A DNA stretch of 64,000 nt from Pseudomonadota bacterium. GTDB lineage: Bacteria > Pseudomonadota > Alphaproteobacteria > Rickettsiales > UBA6187. Positions 63,753-64,000 of this stretch are shown here, piece after piece. The translations under genes were made by a program, and so were the position numbers. Under the pieces are notes generated by a model. That model was not told the origin of the DNA, did not search any database, and saw only the letters and a list, made by a program, of their open reading frames with translations. The first letter of the stretch is position 1. Every line of letters begins with the position of its first letter. Where the stretch lies: contig JAQCEY010000001.1 in assembly GCA_027620075.1 (NCBI GenBank), positions 62,001 to 126,000 of the forward strand, read 5' to 3'.

Positions 63753-64000
63753 CTAAATAACTCCTTCTCCGCTTGTTCCCCTGCCTAATATATGTGACAT
63801 CTGATATATCCTAACATTAATTGAAGATTGAGCCGAACCAAAATCGGTTGTTTGTTCCGCAGCACTATAGCTTGCCGTAGCTGATGTCAAACCTGATATT
63901 GTCCTAACTACACTTCCTCCGTTCATTATATCGACTTCATAAGCTTCCTGTAGCTGTCCTAACGGCACATCTACATTATCCCTCCAGCCACCGTTAACAC
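63753..64000 (-). CDS. GTA host-specificity / tail-tip protein (gp15-like), C-terminal end
   Basis: The reverse frame is open to the window edge and upstream codons read NGGWRDNVDVPLGQLQEAYE, so this is the last ~82 residues of a larger gene. The body VDIMNGGSVVRTISGLTS, then ASYSAAEQTTDFGS and VRIYQMSHILGRG, matches the C-terminal pattern of the Rhodobacter-type GTA tail protein gp15. The rest lies outside the window. Confidence 0.75.
   Translation of the reverse strand, partial: VNGGWRDNVDVPLGQLQEAYEVDIMNGGSVVRTISGLTSATASYSAAEQTTDFGSAQSSINVRIYQMSHILGRGTSGEGVI

Overview
The window reads as chromosome of an AT-rich alphaproteobacterium. The class is indicated by a class I lysyl-tRNA synthetase, the flagellar regulator FliX, ccmA/ccmB close to acnA, a CimA-type citramalate synthase, a fragment of a gene-transfer-agent (GTA) tail protein, a DUF2793 phage-tail protein and an intracellular PHB depolymerase. 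The low GC and the many small hairpin repeats fit a Rickettsiales- or Holosporales-like lineage, but one with flagellar, competence-type and biosynthetic genes, so probably not a reduced obligate pathogen. No rRNA, tRNA or CRISPR array was seen.

Positions 1-38.5 kb hold mostly housekeeping genes. These are PHB depolymerase (partial), a secreted trypsin-like protease, aminopeptidase P, a pseudopilin, HtpG, a J-domain protein, a PilM-PilN fusion, a metallo-beta-lactamase-fold hydrolase with two cyclic-nucleotide-binding proteins, a TPR plus FecR surface-protein operon, rpsD, trmJ, cimA, comEC, a HAD hydrolase, lysK, a zeta-toxin-like kinase, a histidine kinase and receiver-HATPase pair, thiE-ccmB-ccmA, two degenerate receivers, acnA, pyrB, erpA, dgt, ligA and fliX. 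A 131-bp MITE and several double-hairpin repeats lie between genes.

Positions 39.24-50.65 kb are the most interesting part: an 11.4-kb integrated element that I read as a tailless, membrane-containing phage with a double-jelly-roll capsid (PM2/corticovirus-like). Rightward genes encode small membrane proteins, a packaging ATPase, the putative major capsid protein, spike-like proteins, a membrane-anchored lytic transglycosylase and a DUF1353 protein. Leftward genes encode a winged-helix protein, an HTH protein and small unknowns. Three DnaA boxes lie beside the winged-helix gene. No integrase is present. Both ends carry a 23-bp near-identical repeat resembling the XerD half and spacer of bacterial dif, which suggests integration by the host XerC/XerD. 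Joining the ends would make one continuous leftward operon. The ATPase has no usable start codon before its P-loop; it is in the -1 frame of an upstream membrane-anchor gene that carries a run of nine A, which suggests programmed frameshifting or transcriptional slippage.

Positions 50.7-58.3 kb return to host genes: an MscS-like channel, YgfZ, a glycosyltransferase, a RidA-family protein, a PhoB-like regulator, alanine dehydrogenase, an AmpG-like transporter and a PfkB sugar/nucleoside kinase. Positions 58.5-61.6 kb are a leftward tailed-phage/GTA-type module (DUF2793, lectin-fold protein, NlpC/P60-like peptidase, holin-like protein, M15 endolysin). IspG and two small secreted proteins follow, and the window ends inside a leftward GTA tail-protein gene.
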